Part shown: positions 50,929 through 59,914 of the stretch, one piece after another | How positions within the stretch are numbered: the stretch's first letter is position 1 | How the letters are laid out: each line of letters opens with the position of its first letter | DNA from: Micromonospora_G sp044901685 | Lineage (GTDB): Bacteria > Actinomycetota > Actinomycetes > Mycobacteriales > Micromonosporaceae | Length of the DNA: 64,000 nucleotides | Reading direction: 5' to 3' | NCBI RefSeq assembly: GCF_044901685.1 | Contig: NZ_JBJDPS010000005.1 | Location: 310,001-374,000 of the forward strand | The notes under the pieces: generated by a model | What the model was told of the DNA's origin: nothing | Database searches by the model: none | The model's input: only the letters and a program-made list of their open reading frames with translations | Translations under genes and position numbers: made by a program

Positions 50929-52299
50929 TCAGCGGAGGGTGCCGGTCAGGTGGGGGTGGGTCGAGTCCGCGTCGTACAGGGCGAAATCCCAGGCTGGGGA
51001 GGCGCTGAAGCTGACCGCGCCGGAGAGTGGGATCGGCAGCTTGAACTGGACCTCGACCGTGTACGCCTCCGGCAGCCGTCCCTCCAGGGCGGCCAGGCAG
51101 CGGGCCTTGCTCCACATACCGTGCGCGATCGGCTGCGGGTAGCCGAGCAGTCGCGCCCCGAGCCGGGAGGTGTGGATCGGGTTCCGGTCACCGGAGACCC
51201 GGGCGTAGGACGTACCCACCCGTGGGGTGAGGCGCCACCGGCCGGTGGCGGCCGGCGGCTCCGGGCGGTCACCCGGCTCGTGCCGCTCACCCGCCGTCGT
51301 GCCCGGCTCCCGACGCAGGTACGTCGACACCTCGTGCCAGACCGGCTCACCCTGGACCGAGATCGTGGTTAGTATCTCGAACTGCCGCCCGCGCCGGTGT
51401 GGCCGAAGCTCGTCGGCACGGACCGACAGGTCGAGCGGTTCGCTCGCGTCGACCGGGCGCAGCAGGGTGATCCGGTTCGCGATGTGCACCAGCCCGAGCA
51501 GCGGGAACGGGAACTCCGGCGCGCTCATCAGCCGCATTGTGAGCGGAAAGGCGAGCACGTGCGGATAGGTCGCCGGCAGACGGTCGGTGAGCCGGAAACC
51601 ACAAACCCGGTCGTACGCGGCCACGTGCCCCCGGTCGACGGTCACGCCGCGTAGCCGCAGCTCGGTGTCGGGCAGCACCGCACCCGCGTCCGGTGCGACG
51701 GATCCGCCCGTCCGACGCCGACCGGGTAGCAGCGAGGCGATCGCCCGCCGGTACAGCGGGCCGGTCGCCGGCATGCCGGTCAACTCGACCACCTCGGCGC
51801 GTCCGGCCGGTACGGTCGTCTCGGCGGACCCCATCAGGCTGTCCAGTGTGACCATCGTCCCGTCCGCGCTGCCCGCGACGACCAGGTCCCCGTCGACCAT
51901 GCCGCGACCGGCCAGATCGTGACCAGCTACGCCGTGACCAGCCGCATCGTGATCGGCCGTACCGTGACCGGCGATGTCCTCGCCGGGCGGCGCGAACCAC
52001 ATCGTGTCGTCCGCCGTCCTGAGCCGGACCGTCGCGTCGGGGTCGGCGTCCCGGAGCGCGTTGTCGGGGTTGGCGACCCGGGCAGTCTCGTCGGTGGTGT
52101 GGATCCGGACCGTGTCGTCGGGGTCGGTAGCGCGGTCGGTGTTGTCGGTGGTGTCGATCCGGTCGGTGTTGTCGGTGGTGTGGATCCGGTCGGTGTCGTC
52201 GGGGTCGGTAGCGCGGTCGGTGTTGTCGGTGGTGTCGATCCGGACCGTGTCGTCGTCGGTACGGCGGGCGGTGGCGTCGCCGTCGGCGTTGGACATCAT
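50929..52299 (-). CDS. MaoC/HtdX-like 3-hydroxyacyl-CoA dehydratase with repetitive N-terminal extension
   Basis: 456 residues from ATG 52299, which overlaps the fabG stop (ATGA). The coupling supports this start. The hydratase part begins near residue 170 (VELTGMPATGPLYRRAI) and runs to the end. The C-terminal hot-dog carries the hydratase-2 motif YARVSGDRNPIHTSRLGARLLGYPQPIAHG with catalytic Asp and His. It would hydrate enoyl-CoA or enoyl-ACP. The first ~168 residues are low-complexity: repeats of DTTDNTDRATDPDDT (about 15-80), then AGHG/AGHD repeats. Relatives of about 280 residues lack this. An internal start (ATG 51855, residue 149) is a possible alternative. Confidence 0.82.
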   Translation of the reverse strand: MMSNADGDATARRTDDDTVRIDTTDNTDRATDPDDTDRIHTTDNTDRIDTTDNTDRATDPDDTVRIHTTDETARVANPDNALRDADPDATVRLRTADDTMWFAPPGEDIAGHGTADHDAAGHGVAGHDLAGRGMVDGDLVVAGSADGTMVTLDSLMGSAETTVPAGRAEVVELTGMPATGPLYRRAIASLLPGRRRTGGSVAPDAGAVLPDTELRLRGVTVDRGHVAAYDRVCGFRLTDRLPATYPHVLAFPLTMRLMSAPEFPFPLLGLVHIANRITLLRPVDASEPLDLSVRADELRPHRRGRQFEILTTISVQGEPVWHEVSTYLRREPGTTAGERHEPGDRPEPPAATGRWRLTPRVGTSYARVSGDRNPIHTSRLGARLLGYPQPIAHGMWSKARCLAALEGRLPEAYTVEVQFKLPIPLSGAVSFSASPAWDFALYDADSTHPHLTGTLR

Positions 52300-53831
52300 G
52301 CTCCCAGCAGGCTCTGGCCGCAGACGCGGACGATGTTGCCGGTGACACCGGCGGAGGTCGGGGCGGCGAACCAGGCGATGGTCTCGGCCACGTCGACCGG
52401 CAGTCCGCCCTGCGCCATGCTGTTGAGGCGCCGGCCGGCCTCACGCAACCCGACCGGCATTCTCGCCGTCATGCGAGTTTCGATGAACCCGGGTGCGACC
52501 GCGTTCACCGTGATGCCGCGCTCGGCGAGCACCGGGGTCATCGACTGCACCAGCCCGATCACGCCCGCCTTCGCCGTGGCGTAGTTCGTCTGGCCCCGGT
52601 TGCCGGCGATGCCCGCGATCGAGGAGACGCTGATCAGCCGACCGCCGGCCGGGATCAGGTCACGGTAGAGCAGCAGGTCGTTGATCCGTTCTTGACTGGA
52701 CAGGTTCACCGCCAGGACCGAGTCCCAGCCGGTGGCGTCCATCCGGGCGATGGTCCGGTCCCGGGTGATGCCCGCGTTGTGTACCACGATGTCCACCCGG
52801 CCGTAGCGGTCGCCGAGTTGGTCGGCGAGCCGGGTCGGCGCGTCGGGCGCGGTCAGGTCGAGCTGTACGGCCGTACCCCGGATGTCGTTCGCCACCTCGG
52901 CGAGCAGGTCTCCGACGGCCGGTACGTCGAGTGCGACGACGTGCGCCCCGTCCCGGGCGAGCACCTGGGCCACCGCCGTTCCGATGCCCCGAGCGGCACC
53001 TGTGACCAGGGCAACCTTGCCGGCGAGCGGCCGTTCCCAGTCGATCCGATCCTGGTTGCCGTGGTCGCCGATGCCCGGCTCGCCGATCCGGATCACCTGG
53101 CCGGAGACGTACGCCGACCGGCCGGAGAGCAGGAACCGCAGGGTGGACTCGATCGCCGTCTCGGCGGCCCGGTGCACGTACACGAGCTGGGCGGTGATGC
53201 CGCGCCGGAACTCCTTGCCGATGCTGCGGGTCAGCCCCTCCAGGGCACGCTGGGCGGTGGCCTCGCGCGGTGCGTCGCACGCCTCCGGCGGGGTGCCGAG
53301 CACGATCACCCGACCGCTGTGGTCTACCGACCGGGCGTGGGCGTGGAAGAAGTCGTAGAGCGGACGCAGGCCGGTCGAGTCGGTGATCCCGGTGGCGTCG
53401 TAGACCAGGGCCGCCGGACGCACCACACCGGTCGCCTCGTAGCTGGTCGGCTCGGCGACTCCGGCCCCGGTCGCCGTCGTTCCCGGTAGCACGCCGACCG
53501 CTGACGCCGGTGGCGCGGACCCGGGCGCCGACGCAGGCGCAGACGAGGGCGGGGACGAGTGCGCCGACGCAGGCGCGGACGAGTGCGGGGACGAGGGCGA
53601 GGACGGAGGCGGGATCGTGGCTTCGGCGAGTTCTACACCGGCCGAGGCGAGCAGTTTGGCGACCGGCTCACGCAGCCGTCCACCGGGGGCGGCGTCGAGC
53701 AGCACCGGGCCGGGTACGAGAGGATCACCGGGCCGGTACCGGCGCAGCCGGGGCGGATCGGGCAGGCCGAGTCGCTTGACGAGGGCGCGGCCGGCACCGG
53801 AGTTCGCGAAGCTCGCGTACCTGTCACTCAT
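52296..53831 (-). CDS. 3-oxoacyl-ACP/CoA reductase, FabG4-like (two-domain SDR)
   Basis: 511 residues. An N-terminal flavodoxin-like domain is followed by a C-terminal SDR reductase: VTGAARGIGTAVAQVLARDGAHVVALDV, HNAGITRD, SVSSIAGIAGNRGQTNYATAKAG (Ser, Tyr, Lys). The C-terminus GNIVRVCGQSLLGA is typical of FabG4. Mycobacterial FabG4 is about 454 residues; the excess is a Ser/Pro/Ala linker at about 74-112 (SSPSSPHSSAPASAHSS). TAGGCT ends 6 nt before ATG 53831, so the message is probably leaderless. It should reduce 3-oxoacyl-CoA with NAD(P)H, paired with the downstream dehydratase. Confidence 0.9.
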   Translation of the reverse strand: MSDRYASFANSGAGRALVKRLGLPDPPRLRRYRPGDPLVPGPVLLDAAPGGRLREPVAKLLASAGVELAEATIPPPSSPSSPHSSAPASAHSSPPSSAPASAPGSAPPASAVGVLPGTTATGAGVAEPTSYEATGVVRPAALVYDATGITDSTGLRPLYDFFHAHARSVDHSGRVIVLGTPPEACDAPREATAQRALEGLTRSIGKEFRRGITAQLVYVHRAAETAIESTLRFLLSGRSAYVSGQVIRIGEPGIGDHGNQDRIDWERPLAGKVALVTGAARGIGTAVAQVLARDGAHVVALDVPAVGDLLAEVANDIRGTAVQLDLTAPDAPTRLADQLGDRYGRVDIVVHNAGITRDRTIARMDATGWDSVLAVNLSSQERINDLLLYRDLIPAGGRLISVSSIAGIAGNRGQTNYATAKAGVIGLVQSMTPVLAERGITVNAVAPGFIETRMTARMPVGLREAGRRLNSMAQGGLPVDVAETIAWFAAPTSAGVTGNIVRVCGQSLLGA

Positions 53832-53836
53832 AGGCG

Positions 53837-53858
53837 TAGCCTACTGGCGAGTAGGTTA
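53837..53858. promoter_or_regulatory. Palindromic operator and divergent promoters (fabG4-like / fadA2-like)
   Basis: TAnCCTACT-N4-AGTAGGnTA is a perfect palindrome in its conserved positions (core 53840-53855). Each half contains a -10-like hexamer: TAGGCT on the minus strand for the fabG4-like gene and TAGGTT on the plus strand for the thiolase gene. A repressor bound here would silence both. The tetR promoter 3.7 kb away carries the related half-site arrangement. Confidence 0.65.
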
Positions 53859-53888
53859 GGCGCAAGCCCTGAACTAGGAGGCGGCAAC

Positions 53889-55211
53889 GTGGAGACCGTA
53901 CGTCGCGTCGCGGTGGTGGGGGGCAATCGGACCCCGTTCGCCCGCTCCAACGGCCGTTACGCCGATGCCTCCAACCAGGACATGCTCACTGCGGCGCTGG
54001 ACGGACTGGTAGCCCGGTTCGGGCTGGCCGGTCAGCGCCTCGGCGAGGTGGTCGCCGGTGCGGTGCTCAAGCACTCCCGGGATTTCAACCTGACCCGCGA
54101 GGTGGTGCTCGGCTCCCGGCTCGACCCGCGCACCCCCGCCTTCGACCTCCAGCAGGCGTGTGGCACCGGGCTGGAGGCGGCGATCCTGGTCGCCAACAAA
54201 ATCGCACTGGGACAGATCGAGGTCGGCGTCGCCGGTGGTGTGGACACGACATCGGATGCCCCGCTCGCGGTCAACGAGGAGTTCCGCCGCACCCTGTTGA
54301 AGCTCAATTCTTCGCGTACGGTCAGCGCCCGGCTGCGGGCAGCGGCCCGGCTCCGGCCACACCAGCCGTTCCTGCCGGAGACGCCGCGCAACGCGGAACC
54401 GCGTACCGGGTTGTCGATGGGCGACCACGCGGCGATCACCGCGCTGCGCTGGGGCATCGACCGGCAGTCCCAGGACGCGCTCGCGCTCGCCTCGCACCAG
54501 CGGCTCGCCGCCGCGTACGAGCGCGGCTTCTTCGACGACCTGGTCACCCCCTACCTCGGGCTGACCAGGGACGCGAACCTGCGACTGGACACCTCGATGG
54601 AAAAGCTGGCCTCCCTGCCGCCGGTCTACGGCACCCGGGGACCGGGTCGGGCGGGTGCCACCATGACCGCCGGCAACTCCTCCCCGCTCACCGACGGCGC
54701 CTCCACCGTGCTGCTCGCCTCCGAGGAGTGGGCCGCCAGCCACCACGTGCCGGTGCTGGCGTACCTGACCTTCTCCGAGGTCGCCGCGGTCGATTTTGTG
54801 CACGGTGAGGAGGGACTGCTGATGGCCCCGGTGTACGCGGTGCCCCGGATGCTGGCCCGGGCCGGGCTGAGCCTCACCGACTTCGACTACTACGAGATTC
54901 ACGAGGCGTTCGCGTCGCAGGTGCTGGCCACGCTGGCGGCCTGGGAGTCGGCCGAGTTCTGCAAGGAGCGGCTGGGACTGGACGGGCCGCTCGGCACGAT
55001 CGACCGGTCCAGGCTGAACGTGAACGGCTCCTCGCTCGCCGCCGGGCACCCGTTCGCGGCGACCGGCGGTCGGATCGTCGCCACGCTGGCCAAGCTCCTA
55101 GCCGAGGACGCCCGCGAGTCGGCCGGTGGCTCCGCCGCCCGTCCCCGCCGGGGCCTCATCTCCATCTGCGCCTCCGGCGGCCAGGGCGTGGTGGCCATCC
55201 TCGAACGCTGA
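53889..55211 (+). CDS. Acetyl-CoA C-acetyltransferase (thiolase), FadA2-like
   Basis: 440 residues from GTG 53889; AGGAGG is 7 nt upstream. Thiolase fold with nucleophile Cys in LQQACGTGLEAA (near residue 94), the HEAFASQV histidine, the GHPFAATGGRI loop, and the second catalytic Cys in CASGGQGVVAI near the end. It splits 3-oxoacyl-CoA to acyl-CoA and acetyl-CoA, or runs in reverse. The divergent order with fabG4- and htdX-like genes equals the mycobacterial Rv0241c-Rv0243 neighbourhood as I recall it. Confidence 0.93.
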   Translation: METVRRVAVVGGNRTPFARSNGRYADASNQDMLTAALDGLVARFGLAGQRLGEVVAGAVLKHSRDFNLTREVVLGSRLDPRTPAFDLQQACGTGLEAAILVANKIALGQIEVGVAGGVDTTSDAPLAVNEEFRRTLLKLNSSRTVSARLRAAARLRPHQPFLPETPRNAEPRTGLSMGDHAAITALRWGIDRQSQDALALASHQRLAAAYERGFFDDLVTPYLGLTRDANLRLDTSMEKLASLPPVYGTRGPGRAGATMTAGNSSPLTDGASTVLLASEEWAASHHVPVLAYLTFSEVAAVDFVHGEEGLLMAPVYAVPRMLARAGLSLTDFDYYEIHEAFASQVLATLAAWESAEFCKERLGLDGPLGTIDRSRLNVNGSSLAAGHPFAATGGRIVATLAKLLAEDARESAGGSAARPRRGLISICASGGQGVVAILER

Positions 55212-55218
55212 TCATCCG

Positions 55219-55265
55219 TCGTACACATGTTCTATCCACAGGCTGTGGATAGAACATGTGTACGA
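55219..55265. terminator. Bidirectional terminator, 22-bp perfect stem
   Basis: TCGTACACATGTTCTATCCA and its continuation (55219-55240) pair perfectly with 55244-55265 around GGC, 8 nt after the thiolase stop and 33 nt from the kinase gene end. It is AT-richer than its surroundings. Confidence 0.8.
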
Positions 55266-55297
55266 TGATCGCCGACACGGTACGGGGCCGGTCACGG

Positions 55298-57565
55298 TCA
55301 GCGTCGGGTCCACTTCTGGTTGGGCGTGGTGTCGTGGCAGGCGTACTGCTGGATCAGCGCGCCGTTGGCGTTGCTCAGGCCCGTCACGTCGAGGCAGCGG
55401 CCGCTGTGCTCGTTCACCAACTGCTGCTTGTCGTTCAACCTGAAGTGCTGCGCCGGGGTGTTGTTGCAGGTGGTTAGCTGGACCGCCGCCCCGTTGTCGC
55501 TCGACGCGCCGAGCACGTCCATGCACCGGCCGAGCAGGCTGATGCTCCCGTCGGACTCGAAGGTCCAGCTCTGGCTCCGGACACCGGCGGCGCCACAGTC
55601 CCAGATCCGCAGTCGGACCGGGTCGGGTGAATCCGGGTTGGCGACGTCGAGGCAGCGCCCGCTCGCCGTCCCGACGAGTTGGTAGCGGGGCGGCCCGGCC
55701 GGGGTGCTGGGCATGACCGGCACGTTCGAACTCGGCGTCGGGCGCTCCGGCGTGCCGCTCGCCCCCGGCGCCGACGCCGGGCGGAAGCCGGCGACAACCC
55801 GCTCGAACGCCTGCGCGTCGGCGGTCCCACCGGACTCCGGTGCCGCCCAGAGAATCGAGTATCCCCGCTGCCTCGCGGTGACAAAGGTGCGCTGGCGTAC
55901 GTGGACCAGCCCGTCGGCGTCCGTGGTGTACGTCCACTCCCACTCGGCGGCACTCAGGAAGTAGTCCACCCCCACCAGCGCGATCCGCCGGTAGCCCTGG
56001 AACTGCCCGCCCGCCGGTCGGGTCCGTTCCCGGTCGGTCAGCTCGGCCAACGGGTCCGGCTTCGGGGAGGTGGTCTGCGTGATCGTCAGGAGCCGTGGCC
56101 CGTCCGGTTCCTGGAACTCGAGCCGGGAACCGTCCCGGCGGAGCTTCCACCCCTGCGGTACCGGCACGACAAATCCACTGCTGTCCCGGTGGCTGGACCA
56201 GGTGAGGGTGGGCGGAGCCGGATCGGTCGAGGGAGTCGGGGACGGGGAGTCGGTGCCGATGGGGGTGGTGCCCGGCTCGGTCGAACCGGTGTCGACCGCC
56301 TCCGAGTGTTCCCGACCGAGCAGTGGTACGCCGACCGCGACACCGATCAGGAGCAGGGCGGTGAAGACGCCGACCAGCAGCGCGGGGCGGGGCCTCCTGG
56401 ACGGGGACCCCGGCTCGTCCCGGCCGCCCGGGTCCGGGACGACCGTCGGCCCGGCGTTCGTGGCGGCGGCTGGAGTGGGAGCCGCGTTCGTGGCGGCGGC
56501 TGGAGTGGGAGCCGCGTTCGTGGCGGCGGCTGGAGTGGGAGCCGGGTTCGTGGCGGTGACTGGAGTGGGAGCCGGGTTCGTGGCGGTGACCGGAGTCGGG
56601 ACCGGTGCGGGTGCCGGGGCGGGTGCGGCCTCCGACGCCGCCGGGACCACGAAGGCGACCGCCGGCCTGGGGCGGGTGGTGTCGGTGGTCGCGTCGGCAC
56701 GATCGGTCGTATCGGCTTGACCAGCCGTCGGGGCGTTGTCCAGTGCCTCCCGGACCACCTGGAGCAGCATCCGTTCGGCGGTCTCGACGGTGATGCGTAC
56801 GGCCGGGTCCTTGCGGAGCAGGCCCTCCAACACCGGGGCGAGCGGACCGGCGTGCTCGGCCACCGGCGGCGGCTCGGTCACGAGCGCGGTGAGGCTCATC
56901 AGACTGGACGGCCGGGCGTACGGCGAGCGCCCCTCGACGGCAGCGTAGAGCGTGGCGCCGAGCGACCAGAGGTCTCCCTCCGGACCGACGATGCCCGACA
57001 TCGCCCGCTCCGGCGAGACGTACGCGGGCGAGCCGAGGACCACGCCGGGGGAGGTCAGGCTCGTGTCCTCGACGGCGGTGGCCAACCCGAAGTCGGTGAG
57101 CACGATCCGGTCGTCCTCGCCGAGCAGGACGTTCGCCGGTTTCACGTCACGATGCATGATCCCGGCCCGGTGGGCTGCCCGCAGCGCGCCGAGCACGCCC
57201 AGCCCGATCTCGGCCGCCCGCAGGGGGGAGACCGGCCCGTGCATCGTGATCGTCTCGTGCAGGGACCTGGAGGGTACGTACTCCATCACGATCCAGGGCT
57301 CGCCGCCGCTGGTCAGCACGTCGAAGACGCGTACCGCGTTGGGGTGGCTGAGCCGGGCGATCGCCCTCGCCTCGCGCAGCGACCGTACCCGTAGATCCTC
57401 GCGTTCCTCGTCGGTCAGGCCGGGTGGCGGGACGATCTCCTTGACGGCCACGTCGCGTTGCAGCATCTCGTCCCGGGCTCGCCATACCCGGCCCATTCCG
57501 CCCTGACCAATTCGCTCTATCAGAACGTACCGATCAGTAATATGGCGTGGTAGTATCTCGCCCAT
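55298..57565 (-). CDS. Transmembrane Ser/Thr protein kinase with C-terminal ricin-B lectin domain
   Basis: 755 residues from ATG 57565. The longest frame adds 25 residues, but TACCGT ends 7 nt before this ATG. Kinase domain about 12-270: GQGGMGRVW, VAVKEIV lysine, MHRDVKPANV, DFGLA, and SPAYVSPE. A linker follows with five 10-residue repeats of the PAPTPAAATN type. Next are one membrane helix (LLVGVFTALLLIGVAVGVPL), an exported domain, and a ricin-type trefoil over the last ~130 residues (GRCLDV repeats, QSWTFESDG and NQKWTRR). The lectin outside could sense sugars and the kinase inside relay this. Divergent from htpG. Confidence 0.92.
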   Translation of the reverse strand: MGEILPRHITDRYVLIERIGQGGMGRVWRARDEMLQRDVAVKEIVPPPGLTDEEREDLRVRSLREARAIARLSHPNAVRVFDVLTSGGEPWIVMEYVPSRSLHETITMHGPVSPLRAAEIGLGVLGALRAAHRAGIMHRDVKPANVLLGEDDRIVLTDFGLATAVEDTSLTSPGVVLGSPAYVSPERAMSGIVGPEGDLWSLGATLYAAVEGRSPYARPSSLMSLTALVTEPPPVAEHAGPLAPVLEGLLRKDPAVRITVETAERMLLQVVREALDNAPTAGQADTTDRADATTDTTRPRPAVAFVVPAASEAAPAPAPAPVPTPVTATNPAPTPVTATNPAPTPAAATNAAPTPAAATNAAPTPAAATNAGPTVVPDPGGRDEPGSPSRRPRPALLVGVFTALLLIGVAVGVPLLGREHSEAVDTGSTEPGTTPIGTDSPSPTPSTDPAPPTLTWSSHRDSSGFVVPVPQGWKLRRDGSRLEFQEPDGPRLLTITQTTSPKPDPLAELTDRERTRPAGGQFQGYRRIALVGVDYFLSAAEWEWTYTTDADGLVHVRQRTFVTARQRGYSILWAAPESGGTADAQAFERVVAGFRPASAPGASGTPERPTPSSNVPVMPSTPAGPPRYQLVGTASGRCLDVANPDSPDPVRLRIWDCGAAGVRSQSWTFESDGSISLLGRCMDVLGASSDNGAAVQLTTCNNTPAQHFRLNDKQQLVNEHSGRCLDVTGLSNANGALIQQYACHDTTPNQKWTRR

Positions 57566-57930
57566 TCCGCAAACGGTACCTGCATGATCAATCCGTGGAT
57601 CCTGGCAGGCGATGCCGCCTGTTCGCCCCCATTTGTTCATCGCGTGGTCGTGTTTGTTCCGTCACGTTCGGCGTCGCCTCGCCTTCGGTGCAACTCGCGT
57701 GTCTGATGAATCCGAAAAATCGCACTTGCGGACAGGAAAGTGATTTCTGTCGCTGGTTTCGGACCGATGGCCCCCGTCGGGGCGGATGTGTCCACAGCGG
57801 AGTCCGCCGCCCGGCTGATCGACGGCGGTTCGTCCGTGACGCCCGCCGTGTCGGCCGTGGTGCCCCGGTGGAGATCGTGACGAGGGTCGTACGATCCGTT
57901 GAGAAGTTCCGTGACTGGAAAAGGGGTTCC
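57566..57930 (+). promoter_or_regulatory. 365-bp divergent region between kinase and htpG
   Basis: No gene supported. It is clearly less GC-rich than the surroundings in its first half. TACGAT at 57890-57895 is a possible -10 for htpG with a leader of about 28 nt. AAGGGG upstream of the ATG is the ribosome site. I see no HAIR-type repeat, so htpG is not obviously under HspR. Confidence 0.45.
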
Positions 57931-59856
57931 ATGAGCACCGGCGTCGAAACTCTCGAGTTCCAGGCCGAGGCGCGCCAGCTCTTGCAGTTGATGATCCACT
58001 CGATCTATTCGAACAAGGACATCTTCCTGCGCGAGCTGATCTCCAACGCCTCCGACGCGTTGGACAAGCTGCGGCTGGAGTCGCTGGTCGACAAGGATCT
58101 GTCGGCCGACACCACCGACCTGCACATCGAGATCGAGGTCGATCGGGAGCAGCGGACGCTGACCGTACGGGACAACGGCATCGGCATGTCCCGGGACGAG
58201 GTCGTGGGGCTGATCGGCACGATCGCGAAGTCCGGCACGGCCGAGCTGCTGCGGCAGATGAAGGAGTCGAAGGACGCCGCCGCGTCGCAGGACCTGATCG
58301 GTCAGTTCGGCGTCGGCTTCTACTCGACCTTCATGGTGGCCGACAAGGTGACGCTGGTCAGTCGCCGGGCGGGCGAGGAGACCGGCACCCGCTGGGAGTC
58401 GAGCGGATCGGGGACGTACACGATCGAGCCGGTCGCGGACGCGGCCCAGGGCACCGCCGTCACCGTGCACCTCAAGCCGGAGGACGCGGACGACCAGCTC
58501 TTCGACTACACCGCCGAGTGGAAAATCAAGGAGCTGGTCAAGCGCTACTCCGACTTCATCGCCTGGCCGATCCGGATGACGGTGGAGCGGCCGGCGGTCG
58601 AGGGTGAGTCCGAGGGCGCGACGGAGACCGAGGTCACCACGCTCAACTCGATGAAGGCGCTCTGGGCGCGCCCGCGCAGCGAGGTCGGCGACGAGGAGTA
58701 CAAGGAGTTCTACCGGCACATCAGCCGGGACTGGAACGACCCGCTAGAGATCATCCACATGAAGGGCGAGGGCACCTTCGAGTACGAGGCGCTGCTCTTC
58801 ATCCCCTCCCAGGCCCCGTTCGACCTGTTCACCCGGGACGCCAAGCTGGGCATCCAGCTCTACGTCAAGCGGGTGTTCATCATGGACGACTGCCAGGCGC
58901 TCATGCCCGAGTACCTGCGCTTCGTCAAGGGTGTGGTCGACGCCCAGGACCTCTCGCTGAACATCTCGCGGGAGATCCTCCAGCAGGACCGGCAGATCCA
59001 GCTCATGCGTCGCCGGCTGGTCAAGAAGGTGCTGTCGACGGTGAAGGAGCTGATGTCCTCCGACGCCGACCGCTACCGCACCTTCTGGCAGGAGTTCGGT
59101 CGGGCGGTCAAGGAGGGGCTGCTCAACGACTTCGACAACCAGCGCGCCATCCTCGACATCTCCTCGTTCGCCTCGACCGAGGACCCGGAGAAGCTGGTCA
59201 CCCTCGAGCAGTACGTCGAGCGGATGAAGGAGGGGCAGTCGGACATCTACTACATGACCGGCGAGTCCCGCTCGATGATTGAGAACTCCCCGCACATGGA
59301 GGCATTCCACGCCAAGGGCTACGAGGTGCTCCTGTTGACCGATCCGGTCGACGAGATGTGGGTGGAGGCGGTCTCGGCGTACGAGGGCAAGCAGTTGCGG
59401 TCGATCGCCAAGGGGCAGGTCGACCTCGACACCGAGCAGGAGAAGGAGGAGGAGGGCTCCGACCGTGACCAGCAGAAGGAGGAGTTCGCTCCGCTGCTGT
59501 CCTGGCTGACCGAGAAGCTCGGCGAGCAGGTCAAGGAGGTGCGGCTCTCCTCCCGCCTCACCACCTCCCCGGCCATCCTGGTTGGCGACGCGCAGGACAT
59601 GACGCCGACGCTGGAACGGATGTACCGGGCGATGGGCCAGGAGCTGCCCAAGATCAAGCGAATCCTGGAGCTGAATCCGACCCACTCCCTGGTCACCGGG
59701 CTGCGCAAGGCCCACGAGCAGCGCGCCGACGATCCGGCCATCGCCGAGACCGCCGAGCTGCTCTACGGCACCGCGCTGCTCGCCGAGGGTGGCGAGCTTG
59801 CCGACCCGGCCCGTTTCGCCCGCCTCCTGGCCGACCGCCTGGCCCGCACCCTCTGA
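57931..59856 (+). CDS. htpG: Molecular chaperone HtpG (Hsp90)
   Basis: 641 residues, usual length. The N-terminal GHKL ATPase has FLRELISNASDALDKLRLESL, VRDNGIGMS, IGTIAKSGT and GQFGVGFYSTFMVADKV. The middle domain has RPRSEVGDEEYKEFYRH and LYVKRVFIMDDCQALMPEYLRFVKGVVDAQDLSLNISREILQQ. The C-terminal dimer domain follows, after an acidic patch (DTEQEKEEEGSDRDQQKEE). It refolds or matures client proteins in the cytoplasm. ATG 57931 gives the canonical start; the upstream in-frame TTG at 57547 is not credible. Confidence 0.97.
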   Translation: MSTGVETLEFQAEARQLLQLMIHSIYSNKDIFLRELISNASDALDKLRLESLVDKDLSADTTDLHIEIEVDREQRTLTVRDNGIGMSRDEVVGLIGTIAKSGTAELLRQMKESKDAAASQDLIGQFGVGFYSTFMVADKVTLVSRRAGEETGTRWESSGSGTYTIEPVADAAQGTAVTVHLKPEDADDQLFDYTAEWKIKELVKRYSDFIAWPIRMTVERPAVEGESEGATETEVTTLNSMKALWARPRSEVGDEEYKEFYRHISRDWNDPLEIIHMKGEGTFEYEALLFIPSQAPFDLFTRDAKLGIQLYVKRVFIMDDCQALMPEYLRFVKGVVDAQDLSLNISREILQQDRQIQLMRRRLVKKVLSTVKELMSSDADRYRTFWQEFGRAVKEGLLNDFDNQRAILDISSFASTEDPEKLVTLEQYVERMKEGQSDIYYMTGESRSMIENSPHMEAFHAKGYEVLLLTDPVDEMWVEAVSAYEGKQLRSIAKGQVDLDTEQEKEEEGSDRDQQKEEFAPLLSWLTEKLGEQVKEVRLSSRLTTSPAILVGDAQDMTPTLERMYRAMGQELPKIKRILELNPTHSLVTGLRKAHEQRADDPAIAETAELLYGTALLAEGGELADPARFARLLADRLARTL

Positions 59857-59914
59857 CCCCTCCCTTCCAGCCGCCCCGCGTTCCCCTCCCGCCGGGGGCA
59901 CCCGTGTGGCGATT

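Noticed and set aside
57547..57930. N-terminal extension of HtpG from an upstream TTG
   Set aside because: HtpG starts with STGVETLEFQAEARQLL at ATG 57931, which has a ribosome site; the extension has no Hsp90 similarity.
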